Of a stretch of DNA of 64,000 nucleotides, positions 28,485 through 35,988 are shown in pieces (position 1 is the first letter of the stretch; every line of letters starts with the position of its first letter). Origin of the DNA: Frigoribacterium sp. CFBP 13712 (GTDB lineage: Bacteria > Actinomycetota > Actinomycetes > Actinomycetales > Microbacteriaceae). Below the pieces are notes generated by a model. That model searched no databases. It saw only the letters and a list, made by a program, of their open reading frames with translations, and was not told the origin of the DNA. Where the stretch lies: contig NZ_JACYVH010000003.1 in assembly GCF_014842255.1 (NCBI RefSeq), positions 124,001 to 188,000 of the forward strand, in the 5' to 3' direction. Position numbers and translations under genes: made by a program.

Positions 28485-29246
28485 ATGTACGCACCTGAGC
28501 GTCATCAGCAGATCCTCGATACGGCATTGAGCAGAGGTCGGGTCGAGGTGGCGGGTCTGGCCCGTGACCTCTCGGTCGCGCCCGAGACCGTGCGCCGGGA
28601 TCTGACCGAGCTCGAACGGCGTGGCGTCCTCCGACGTGTCCACGGTGGCGCCATCGCCGTCGAGCGCCTCGGCATGGAGCCCCCCGTCGTCGATCGTGAG
28701 GGCACCGCGGCGGCCGAGAAGGACCGCATCGCCCGAGCTGCGCTCGATGAGCTGCCCGAAGAGGGTTCGATCATCATCGACGCCGGCACGACGGCCATCC
28801 GGTTCGCCGAGCTGCTGCCTGTGGATCGCGTGCTGACGGTCGTCACCCATTCGCTCGCCGTGGCGACCATCCTCATCAGCAGGCCCAACGTCACATTGCA
28901 CCTCCTCGGTGGACTGATCCGCACCAGGACGTACTCCTCGGTCGGGGACTGGACGCGCAGCCAGCTCGCCGACGTCTTCGCCGACGTGGCCTTCGTCGGG
29001 ACGAACGGCGTCTCCGTCGAGCGAGGGCTCAGCACGCCCGATCTCGCCGAGGCGCGGGTCAAGCGCGCCCTCCTCGCGTCGTCCAGGCGGACCGTCGTCC
29101 TCGCCGACCACACGAAGTTCGGCCGCGAGGACTTCGCGAAGGTCTCCCCGCTCTCCGACGTCGACACGATCGTCACCGACTCCGGGGTCGACGGCGAGCT
29201 CGCCGACGACGTCGAGCGCGCCGGCCCCAGGGTCGTGATCGTCTGA
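28485..29246 (+). CDS. DeoR-family sugar operon regulator
   Basis: A 253 aa repressor-type protein. The N-terminal winged helix-turn-helix (about 4-57) has RHQQILDTALSRGRVEVAGL and APETVRRDLTELERRGVLRR; the C-terminal DeoR sensor domain carries IIIDAGTTAIRFAELL, VVTHSLAVA, LLGG and DHTKFG. It is expected to respond to a phosphorylated sugar. Position before a mannitol-type PTS suggests it controls that operon and, from the direct repeats at its promoter, itself. ATG 28485 is preferred over GTG 28452 because GAGG lies at 28475-28478. Confidence 0.9.
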   Translation: MYAPERHQQILDTALSRGRVEVAGLARDLSVAPETVRRDLTELERRGVLRRVHGGAIAVERLGMEPPVVDREGTAAAEKDRIARAALDELPEEGSIIIDAGTTAIRFAELLPVDRVLTVVTHSLAVATILISRPNVTLHLLGGLIRTRTYSSVGDWTRSQLADVFADVAFVGTNGVSVERGLSTPDLAEARVKRALLASSRRTVVLADHTKFGREDFAKVSPLSDVDTIVTDSGVDGELADDVERAGPRVVIV

Positions 29247-29335
29247 TGACGACCTCCCCCCACAGCCCCACCCGAAGCACCATCCCCCTCCCGCACCCCC
29301 ACGCTCGTCACTGAGTACGAAGGAGTACCGCCCTC

Positions 29336-30535
29336 ATGTCCGAATTCACCCCCACGGTCACCGGGACCGGTGTGCGCGCTCGCGTACAGCGGTTCGGAGG
29401 CTTCCTCTCCGGCATGATCATGCCGAACATCGGCGCGTTCATCGCCTGGGGTCTCATCACGGCTCTGTTCATCGAGACCGGGTGGACGCCCGTCCCGCAG
29501 CTCGGCGGTTTCGGAACGGACTCCGCCGGCGAGCCCTACGGCGGCATCGTCGGTCCGATCATCACGTACCTGCTGCCGATCCTGATCGCCTACACCGGTG
29601 GTCGCATGATCCACGGTCAGCGCGGAGCGGTCATCGCCGCCGTCGCCGTCCTCGGTGTCATCTCGGCGACGGACGTCCCGCAGTTCCTCGGCGCCATGAT
29701 CGTCGGCCCGCTGGCCGCCTGGGTGCTGAAGCAGTTCGACAAGCTCGTCGAGGGTCGCATCAAGTCCGGGTTCGAGATGCTGGTCAACAACTTCTCGCTC
29801 GGCATCATCGGTGCGGCCATGGCCATCGCGGCCTTCTTCGGCCTCGCCCCGATCACGACGTGGCTCACCGACCGGTTCGGTGAGGCCGTCGAGTTCCTGG
29901 TCAACCTCGGTCTCCTGCCGTTGGCCTCGATCATCATCGAGCCTGCGAAGGTGCTGTTCCTCAACAACGCCATCAACCAGGGCTTCCTGACCCCGCTCGG
30001 CGCCATCCAGTCCGCAGACGCCGGCAAGTCCATCCTGTTCATGCTCGAGTCGAACCCCGGTCCCGGGCTCGGCATCCTCCTCGCGTTCCTCTTCTTCGGC
30101 CCGCGTGCCATCCGCCCGTCGGCCCCCGCCGCCATCATCGTGCACTTCTTCGGCGGCATCCACGAGATCTACTTCCCCTACATCCTCATGAAGCCCATCC
30201 TGCTCATCGCCGCCGTCGCCGGTGGCGCCACGGGGATCGCCTGGTTCTCGGCCTTCGGGCTCGGGCTCGTCGGGCCGGCTTCGCCGGGCAGCATCATCGC
30301 CTACTTCGGCGTCGCCGCGCGGGGGGACTTCCCGCTCATCCTGGTCGGCATCCTGCTGTCCGCTCTCGTGTCGTTCGTCGTCTCATCGCTCCTGATGGGC
30401 TTCGGTCGCAAGGAGAACCGCGAGGCTGCGGCCGAGGACGCCGAGGCCCAGCAGCAGGCGCTGGCCGACGCGCAGGCGGCGACCGCCGCCAACAAGGCCA
30501 CCAGCAAGGGAACCGCTGCTCCCACAGCGTCCTAG
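29336..30535 (+). CDS. mtlA: PTS mannitol-type transporter, EIIC
   Basis: Membrane channel component that imports and helps phosphorylate mannitol (or a related hexitol). The 399 aa protein has about eight hydrophobic segments from residue 18 to 365 and the family motif GGIHEIYFPYILMKP near 282-296, whose Glu binds substrate in mannitol EIIC proteins. The C-terminal 40 residues are charged and Ala-rich, with no EIIB domain attached, so unlike E. coli MtlA the components are split into separate proteins. GAAGGAG precedes the ATG. Hairpin 30543-30572 separates it from EIIB. Confidence 0.92.
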   Translation: MSEFTPTVTGTGVRARVQRFGGFLSGMIMPNIGAFIAWGLITALFIETGWTPVPQLGGFGTDSAGEPYGGIVGPIITYLLPILIAYTGGRMIHGQRGAVIAAVAVLGVISATDVPQFLGAMIVGPLAAWVLKQFDKLVEGRIKSGFEMLVNNFSLGIIGAAMAIAAFFGLAPITTWLTDRFGEAVEFLVNLGLLPLASIIIEPAKVLFLNNAINQGFLTPLGAIQSADAGKSILFMLESNPGPGLGILLAFLFFGPRAIRPSAPAAIIVHFFGGIHEIYFPYILMKPILLIAAVAGGATGIAWFSAFGLGLVGPASPGSIIAYFGVAARGDFPLILVGILLSALVSFVVSSLLMGFGRKENREAAAEDAEAQQQALADAQAATAANKATSKGTAAPTAS

Positions 30536-30542
30536 TGATTGA

Positions 30543-30572
30543 ATCGGGGGGTGGCTCCGGCCGCCCCCCGAT
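30543..30572 (+). other. Intra-operon hairpin between EIIC and EIIB
   Basis: Stem ATCGGGGGG-T-GGC with GCC-G-CCCCCCGAT, loop TCCG, 12 pairs plus a G-T pair. No T-run follows and AAGGAG of EIIB is 13 nt beyond, so it could be a partial terminator or an mRNA-stabilising or processing element. Confidence 0.55.
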
Positions 30573-30596
30573 CCACCTCGAAACAAGGAGAACACC

Positions 30597-30905
30597 ATGG
30601 CAACCCTCGACGGATCGTCCATCAAGAAGCTCATCGTCGCCTGCGACGCGGGCATGGGCAGCAGCGTCATGCTCGCCTCCACGCTCAAGAAGCAGCTCAA
30701 GAAGAGCGGGGTCACCGTCGAGCACTCGCCGGTGTCCGAGATCCCGGCCGACGCCGACGTCGTCGTCACCCAGAACAACCTCGCCGAGCGTGCGCGCGGG
30801 GTCGTCCCCGACATCCCCGTCGTGCCCTTCCAGCTGTTCATGGGCGACCCCAACGTGGCCAAGGTCGTCAAGGCCATCCAGGACGGCTCGACGGTCGAGG
30901 TCTGA
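30597..30905 (+). CDS. PTS mannitol-type EIIB
   Basis: A 102 aa cytosolic phosphotransfer protein. The phosphocysteine is Cys16 in VACDAGMGSSVMLAS, the mannitol-class EIIB active loop. It receives phosphate from EIIA (30908) and hands it to sugar at EIIC. AAGGAG (30585-30590) is 6 nt before the ATG. EIIA starts 3 nt after its stop codon, so translation is probably coupled. Confidence 0.92.
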   Translation: MATLDGSSIKKLIVACDAGMGSSVMLASTLKKQLKKSGVTVEHSPVSEIPADADVVVTQNNLAERARGVVPDIPVVPFQLFMGDPNVAKVVKAIQDGSTVEV

Positions 30906-30907
30906 CG

Positions 30908-31369
30908 ATGACCGACCAGGCTCCTGAACTGACGGCGCTGCTCGCCGAATCCTCCATCCGGCTCGACGAGTCCGCCGCCACGCGCGACGAGGCCATCCGG
31001 GCGACCGGTCGGGCCCTCGTCGAGGCCGGCGCAATCGATGAGGCGTACATCGACGCGATGTTCGAGCGTGAGAACTCCGTCTCGACGTACGTCGGCGAAG
31101 GTGTCGCCATCCCTCACGGCACCCTGGCGGGCAAGGACTCGGTGAAGAACGACGCCCTCGTCGTCCTCCGGTTCCCGCAGCCGATCGACTGGGACGGCAA
31201 CGAGGTCTCGGTCACCGTGGGCATCGCCGCGAAGGGGAATGGGCACATCGCCATCCTCAGTCAGCTGGCGAGCATCCTGATGGACCCCGACAAGGCCGCA
31301 GCCCTCCGGGGTGCGACCACGACTTCGGAGGTCTACGACCTGCTGCAGTCCGACGAAGACGACGACTGA
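30908..31369 (+). CDS. mtlF: PTS mannitol-type EIIA
   Basis: A 153 aa phosphocarrier of the fructose/mannitol EIIA fold. The active histidine is His70 in GVAIPHGTL. It takes phosphate from HPr and passes it to EIIB. The acidic end SDEDDD is unusual only in composition. An ATG start 3 nt after the EIIB stop is used; a longer frame extends upstream through EIIB out of its frame and is not real. Confidence 0.92.
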   Translation: MTDQAPELTALLAESSIRLDESAATRDEAIRATGRALVEAGAIDEAYIDAMFERENSVSTYVGEGVAIPHGTLAGKDSVKNDALVVLRFPQPIDWDGNEVSVTVGIAAKGNGHIAILSQLASILMDPDKAAALRGATTTSEVYDLLQSDEDDD

Positions 31370-31469
31370 CCTCGACGCCCCCTCCGTCCGGCCTCCCGGC
31401 CGATCGGATCCGCACCGCCGTCCGACGACGACGGCACCAGACCGCACCGGTCTCGACCAAGGAGTAGAA

Positions 31470-31739
31470 ATGCCCGAACGCACCGTCACCATCGCCTCGA
31501 GCGTCGGTCTGCACGCCCGTCCCGCCTCGCTGTTCAGCCAGGCGGCCGGCAAGACCGGTGCAAAGGTGACGCTCACGACCTCGGCCGGCAAGAGCGTCAA
31601 CGCTGCGAGCATCCTCGGCGTGCTGTCGCTCGGCATCAACCACGGCGACGAGGTCGTCATCGCCACCGACGGGGACAACGCCGAGGCCGCCCTCGACGAG
31701 CTCGCCGCCCTGCTCGAGACGGACCTCGACAAGGACTGA
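31470..31739 (+). CDS. ptsH: PTS phosphocarrier protein HPr
   Basis: An 89 aa general phosphocarrier. His15 in VGLHARPAS is the phosphorylated residue, and Ser47 in NAASILGVLSLGI is at the place of the regulatory serine of Firmicutes HPr (whether it is phosphorylated in this organism is unknown). AAGGAG (31459-31464) precedes the ATG. It is encoded with one sugar system, while EI (ptsI) is elsewhere. The operon ends at a 15 bp hairpin 20 nt downstream. Confidence 0.95.
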   Translation: MPERTVTIASSVGLHARPASLFSQAAGKTGAKVTLTTSAGKSVNAASILGVLSLGINHGDEVVIATDGDNAEAALDELAALLETDLDKD

Positions 31740-31759
31740 GCGCCTCCTGCGGTCCTCGA

Positions 31760-31794
31760 GGGCACCGGGTCGACGACACGTCGACCCGGTGCCC
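31760..31794 (+). terminator. Terminator after ptsH
   Basis: A perfect 15 bp stem (GGGCACCGGGTCGAC with GTCGACCCGGTGCCC, loop GACAC) followed by TTCTCTGT. Confidence 0.85.
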
Positions 31795-31829
31795 TTCTCT
31801 GTCAGCCACCGAGAATGACCAGCCCGCCG

Positions 31830-31851
31830 TGTCGGAGGTCGCGTCTAGGCT
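31830..31851 (+). promoter_or_regulatory. DUF885 gene promoter, DNA-damage (RecA-NDp/PafBC-like) type, leaderless
   Basis: TGTCGGAG (31830-31837), 8 nt, TAGGCT (31846-31851), 6 nt, ATG. The 14 nt GCCGTGTCGGAGGT (31826-31839) is identical in sequence and position to that of polA, 6.3 kb away. Confidence 0.6.
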
Positions 31852-31857
31852 CGGGGC

Positions 31858-33552
31858 ATGTCAGACGACTCGACCAGCACCTCCAGCCGCGTCCCCACAG
31901 CCATCGACGCGATCGCCGAACGCTGGGTCGACACGCTCGTCGATCTCGATCCCTCGGTCGCGACGTGGATCGGGCGTGAAGGGCGCACAGGCGAGTACGG
32001 CGACTACTCGCCCGAGGGGCACGACCGGCGCATCGGCGAAGCGCGGGCCGTCATCGCCGCTCTCGACGCGGCCCCCGTCGTCGATGACGTCGACCGCGTG
32101 ACGCAGACGGATCTGCGCGGTGAGCTGGCGCTCGACGTCGAGTTCCACGAGGCGCGGCTGCATCTCCGCGACCTGAACGTCATCGCTTCGCCCGCGCAGG
32201 GGATCCGCGAGGTGTTCGATCTGATGCCGACGGGCTCGCTGTCGGACTGGTCCGACATCGCCTCCCGTCTGGCGGCCGTCCCGTCCGCTCTCGAGGGCTA
32301 CGAGGCGTCCCTCCGCGCCGGTGCCGCCGAGGGCGTCGTCCCGGCTCGCCGGCAGATCGAGAAGGTCGCCGTCCAGTGCGCACGGATCGGACGACGAGAC
32401 GGATTCTTCGCCGATCTCGTCGGCGGGGCCCGTCCTGAAGACGGCACCGCGCCTCCTGCCTCCCTCGATCGCGATCTCGCACGGGGAGCCGAGGCGGCCG
32501 CGTCGGCCTACCTCCGGTTCGAGAGGTTCCTGGTCGACGAGATGCTCCCGTCCGGGGGCGCCCACGACGGAGTGGGGCGCGAGGCGTACGCGCTGCACTC
32601 CCGTCGATTCCTCGGGGCGGCGATCGACCTCGACGAGACCTACGAGTGGGGCCTCGACGAGCTCGCGCGGATGACCGCCGAGCAGGAGGCGGTGGCCGGC
32701 CGGATCGAAGAGGGCGCGAGCGTGCAACGCGCGGTCGAGGTGCTCGACGCAGACCCCTCACGGCGTCTCGACGGGACGGAAGCCCTGCAGCACTGGATGC
32801 AGGAGCTGAGCGACCGGGCCGTCGACGAGCTCGGTCGGACCCACTTCGACATCCCCGACGAGCTGCGTCGCCTCGAATGCCGCATCGCCCCGACCCGTGA
32901 CGGCGGCATCTACTACACGGGTCCGAGCGACGACTTCTCGCGGCCCGGCCGGATGTGGTGGTCGGTGCCCGAGGGGGTCACCCGCTTCGACACCTGGCGC
33001 GAGACGACGACCGTCTACCACGAAGGCGTCCCGGGTCACCACCTGCAGCTCGGCCAGGCCGTCCACAACCGCACGAATCTGAACACCTGGAGGCGGCAGC
33101 TGGCGGGTACCTCGGGTCACGCCGAGGGCTGGGCCCTGTACGCGGAGCGCCTGATGGACGAACTCGGCTACCTCGACGATCCAGGTGACCGGCTCGGCAT
33201 GCTCGACGGCCAGCGGATGCGCGCGGCCCGTGTCGTCCTCGACATCGGAGTGCATCTCGGGAAGCCCTTCCCGGGCGACGGCGGACGACGCTGGGATGCC
33301 GAGAACGCCCTGGACTTCATGCGCCGGAACGTGAACATGGACGACGAGTTCGTCGTCTTCGAGGTCGACCGTTACCTCGGCTGGCCGGGTCAGGCCCCCT
33401 CGTACAAGGTGGGCCAGCGCATCTGGGAGGACCTTCGCGCGGAACGCACCCGACGAGACGGCGCGGCCTTCGACGTGCGCCGCTTCCATCGTGACGCGCT
33501 CCGACTCGGCGGGGTCGGCCTCGACACGCTGAGGCGCGAGCTCCTCCGCTGA
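31858..33552 (+). CDS. DUF885 family, metallopeptidase-like protein
   Basis: A 564 aa cytosolic protein of a widespread family with no settled function. The key motif is YHEGVPGHHLQL, with His388, Glu389, His394 and His395, resembling a gluzincin-type zinc site in which Glu is the general base. ECRIAPTRDGGIYYTGPSDD and GTSGHAEGWALYAERLMDELG follow the usual family pattern, the latter likely giving a third ligand. No signal peptide or membrane segment is seen. The ATG at 31858 is fixed by the -10 element 6 nt upstream. It stands alone between the ptsH terminator and rpsA. Its promoter resembles those of polA and uvrB, suggesting induction by DNA damage; that is inference. Peptidase activity is likely but the substrate is unknown. 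Confidence 0.85.
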   Translation: MSDDSTSTSSRVPTAIDAIAERWVDTLVDLDPSVATWIGREGRTGEYGDYSPEGHDRRIGEARAVIAALDAAPVVDDVDRVTQTDLRGELALDVEFHEARLHLRDLNVIASPAQGIREVFDLMPTGSLSDWSDIASRLAAVPSALEGYEASLRAGAAEGVVPARRQIEKVAVQCARIGRRDGFFADLVGGARPEDGTAPPASLDRDLARGAEAAASAYLRFERFLVDEMLPSGGAHDGVGREAYALHSRRFLGAAIDLDETYEWGLDELARMTAEQEAVAGRIEEGASVQRAVEVLDADPSRRLDGTEALQHWMQELSDRAVDELGRTHFDIPDELRRLECRIAPTRDGGIYYTGPSDDFSRPGRMWWSVPEGVTRFDTWRETTTVYHEGVPGHHLQLGQAVHNRTNLNTWRRQLAGTSGHAEGWALYAERLMDELGYLDDPGDRLGMLDGQRMRAARVVLDIGVHLGKPFPGDGGRRWDAENALDFMRRNVNMDDEFVVFEVDRYLGWPGQAPSYKVGQRIWEDLRAERTRRDGAAFDVRRFHRDALRLGGVGLDTLRRELLR

Positions 33553-33593
33553 CGGGGCCCGATCGACGAGTGTCGACACGGAGTCGGGGTCCG

Positions 33594-33622
33594 TTGCCGC
33601 GGCCGGGACACGAGGCTATGAT
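33594..33622 (+). promoter_or_regulatory. rpsA promoter
   Basis: TTGCCG (33594-33599), 17 nt, TATGAT (33617-33622). The predicted start near 33629 gives a leader of about 105 nt before the rpsA ATG. A good match to a sigma-A promoter, as expected of a highly expressed ribosomal gene. Confidence 0.65.
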
Positions 33623-33732
33623 GTCCATGCGCTATCCGCGTCACTCTGCCCGCACGCTGCGGTCGATCACCCCGAGAACACGTTCACGGACGACCACGGC
33701 CCGATTCATGCTTTCACTGGAGCACTAACTAC

Positions 33733-35181
33733 ATGACAACCGTAACGACCAAGGCACCCAAGCAGGTCGCCATCAACGACATCGGATCCGCTGATGACTT
33801 CCTGGCCGCGGTCGAAAAGACTCTGAAGTTCTTCAACGACGGCGACCTCATCGAAGGCACCGTCGTGAAGATCGACCGCGACGAGGTCCTCCTCGACGTC
33901 GGCTACAAGACCGAGGGCGTCATCCCCTCGCGCGAACTCTCGATCAAGCACGACGTCGACCCCACCGAGGTCGTCGAGGTCGGCGACACGGTCGAGGCCC
34001 TGGTCCTCCAGAAGGAGGACAAGGAAGGCCGTCTGATCCTGTCCAAGAAGCGCGCTCAGTACGAGCGTGCCTGGGGCGACGTGGAGAAGATCAAGGACGC
34101 CGACGGCGTCGTCACCGGTACCGTCATCGAGGTCGTCAAGGGCGGCCTCATCGTCGACATCGGACTCCGTGGCTTCCTCCCGGCCTCGCTCATCGAGCTC
34201 CGCCGTGTGCGCGACCTCACGCCGTACCTCGGCCAGGAGATCGAGGCCAAGATCCTCGAGCTCGACAAGAACCGCAACAACGTGGTCCTGTCGCGTCGCG
34301 CGCTCCTCGAGCAGACTCAGTCCGAGAGCCGCACCACCTTCCTCAACAACCTCCACAAGGGCCAGGTCCGCAAGGGCATCGTGTCGTCGATCGTCAACTT
34401 CGGTGCGTTCGTCGACCTCGGCGGAGTCGACGGTCTCGTCCACGTCTCCGAACTGAGCTGGAAGCACATCGAGCACGCCAGCGAGGTCGTGGAGGTCGGC
34501 CAGGAGGTCACCGTCGAGATCCTCGAGGTCGACCTCGACCGTGAGCGCGTCTCGCTCTCGCTCAAGGCGACGCAGGAAGACCCGTGGCAGGTGTTCGCTC
34601 GGACGCACGCCATCGGTCAGGTCGCGCCCGGCAAGGTCACGAAGCTCGTCCCGTTCGGTGCGTTCGTGCGCGTCGCAGACGGCATCGAGGGCCTCGTTCA
34701 CATCTCGGAGCTGTCGGCCAAGCACGTCGAGCTCGCCGAGCAGGTCGTCGCCGTCGGCGACGAGGTGTTCGTCAAGGTCATCGACATCGACCTCGACCGC
34801 CGTCGCATCTCGCTGAGCCTCAAGCAGGCCAACGAGGGCGTCGACCCCGAGGGCACCGAGTTCGACCCGGCGCTGTACGGCATGCTCACCGAGTACGACG
34901 ACCAGGGCAACTACAAGTACCCCGAGGGCTTCGACCCGGAGACCAACGAGTGGCGCGAGGGCTTCGACTCGCAGCGCGAGAAGTGGGAGCAGGACTACGC
35001 TGCAGCCCAGTCGCGCTGGGAGGCCCACAAGAAGCAGGTCGCCGCTTCGCTGGCCGAAGAGACGACGTTCGACGTGCCCACCGGCTCCTCGTTCTCGAAC
35101 GAGACCCCCTCGGGCGCCGGCACCCTCGCCGACGACGAGTCGCTCGCCGCACTGCGCGAGAAGCTCTCCAGCAGCAACTGA
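33733..35181 (+). CDS. rpsA: 30S ribosomal protein S1
   Basis: A 482 aa mRNA-binding ribosomal protein with four S1 (OB-fold) domains at about 36-105, 121-190, 208-277 and 293-362, seen from repeated units such as GIVSSIVNFGAFVDLGGVDG and GKVTKLVPFGAFVRVADGIEG. A tail rich in Tyr, Glu and Trp (about 375-440) follows, then a Ser/Thr-rich end. Four domains, rather than the six of E. coli, are typical of actinobacteria. Placement between polA and coaE/uvrB is conserved synteny. Followed by a strong hairpin. Confidence 0.97.
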   Translation: MTTVTTKAPKQVAINDIGSADDFLAAVEKTLKFFNDGDLIEGTVVKIDRDEVLLDVGYKTEGVIPSRELSIKHDVDPTEVVEVGDTVEALVLQKEDKEGRLILSKKRAQYERAWGDVEKIKDADGVVTGTVIEVVKGGLIVDIGLRGFLPASLIELRRVRDLTPYLGQEIEAKILELDKNRNNVVLSRRALLEQTQSESRTTFLNNLHKGQVRKGIVSSIVNFGAFVDLGGVDGLVHVSELSWKHIEHASEVVEVGQEVTVEILEVDLDRERVSLSLKATQEDPWQVFARTHAIGQVAPGKVTKLVPFGAFVRVADGIEGLVHISELSAKHVELAEQVVAVGDEVFVKVIDIDLDRRRISLSLKQANEGVDPEGTEFDPALYGMLTEYDDQGNYKYPEGFDPETNEWREGFDSQREKWEQDYAAAQSRWEAHKKQVAASLAEETTFDVPTGSSFSNETPSGAGTLADDESLAALREKLSSSN

Positions 35182-35211
35182 TCACGGCGCCTCGGCGCTC
35201 ACGATCGCACT

Positions 35212-35245
35212 GACAGGCGGTTCCCCCTCGGGGGAACCGCCTGTC
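35212..35245 (+). terminator. Terminator after rpsA
   Basis: A perfect inverted repeat, GACAGGCGGTTCCCCC with GGGGGAACCGCCTGTC, around a 2 nt centre (effective loop CTCG). It lies 30 nt after the rpsA stop; no T-run. Confidence 0.8.
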
Positions 35246-35290
35246 GGCGTCTGCGGCCGGATGCGGGGGAGTCTGCGCTCAGCGGCCTGA

Positions 35291-35310
35291 CCCGGCCCGG
35301 CCCGGCCCGG
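35291..35310 (+). repeat. Four tandem CCCGG repeats upstream of coaE
   Basis: CCCGG is repeated four times without interruption, ending 5 nt before the coaE -10. The expected -35 position (about 35293-35298) lies inside the array. Copy number could vary by slippage. Confidence 0.8.
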
Positions 35311-35315
35311 CCGAG

Positions 35316-35321
35316 TATCAT
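35316..35321 (+). promoter_or_regulatory. -10 element of a leaderless coaE promoter
   Basis: TATCAT ends 6 nt before the coaE ATG, with no Shine-Dalgarno between. The -35 position falls in the CCCGG array. Confidence 0.55.
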
Positions 35322-35327
35322 CGCGGC

Positions 35328-35978
35328 ATGTTCATCTGCGGCCTCACGGGCGGGATCGCCGCCGGCAAGAGCACCGTCTCACTGCGTCTGGCCGAGAGGG
35401 GTGCGGCCGTCATCGATGCGGATCAGCTCTCCCGCGAGGTCGTCGACGTCGGGACTCCGGGATTCGAGGCGGTCGTCGAGCGCTTCGGCACCGGTGTCGT
35501 CTCACCTTCCGGCGGGCTCGACCGCAAGGCACTGGGTGCCCTCGTCTTCGGTGACTCGGCCGCTCGGCTCGACCTCGAGTCGATCATCCATCCCGCGGTC
35601 AGAGCCCTCTCGGCGCAGCGCATGGCCGAGGCCGTCCGCGACGACCCCAGACGAGTCGTGGTCTACGACGTGCCCCTCCTGGTCGAGTCTCGCGGTGCGG
35701 GCGAGTTCGACGTCATCGTCGTCGTCCACGCTCCTCGCGAGCAGCGCCTCCGTCGTCTGATCGAGTTGCGGGGCATGTCGCGCACCGAGGCCGAACGGCG
35801 ACTCGACGCCCAGGCGTCGGACGAGGAGCGTCTCGAGGCGGCGGACATCGTCGTCGACGCCACCGGCAGCCTGGAGGACACGAAGAGGCGCGCGGACGAT
35901 CTCCACGAGCGGCTGCGTTCGCTGTCAGCACGGAAGGCGGACGCCCCCGAGGCGCCCAGTGTCGGTGGTCCCTCGTAA
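35328..35978 (+). CDS. coaE: Dephospho-CoA kinase
   Basis: Last step of coenzyme A synthesis: phosphorylates the 3' hydroxyl of dephospho-CoA. The 216 aa P-loop kinase starts [16 protein letters not shown] (Walker A at 6-16) and shows [29 protein letters not shown] and [17 protein letters not shown] (LID region). No extra UPF0157 domain is fused, unlike in mycobacteria. Its TAA stop forms the first three bases of the uvrB -10 (TAAACT), and the uvrB damage box lies inside its last codons. Confidence 0.95.
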   Translation: MFICGLTGGIAAGKSTVSLRLAERGAAVIDADQLSREVVDVGTPGFEAVVERFGTGVVSPSGGLDRKALGALVFGDSAARLDLESIIHPAVRALSAQRMAEAVRDDPRRVVVYDVPLLVESRGAGEFDVIVVVHAPREQRLRRLIELRGMSRTEAERRLDAQASDEERLEAADIVVDATGSLEDTKRRADDLHERLRSLSARKADAPEAPSVGGPS

Positions 35979-35981
35979 ACT
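35960..35981 (+). promoter_or_regulatory. uvrB promoter, DNA-damage (RecA-NDp/PafBC-like) type, leaderless
   Basis: TGTCGGTG (35960-35967), exactly 8 nt, TAAACT (35976-35981), then 7 nt to the ATG. It is a full match to TGTCRGTG-N8-TANNNT. The box lies in the coaE coding region, and the -10 includes the coaE stop codon. Confidence 0.7.
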
Positions 35982-35988
35982 CGGAAGC

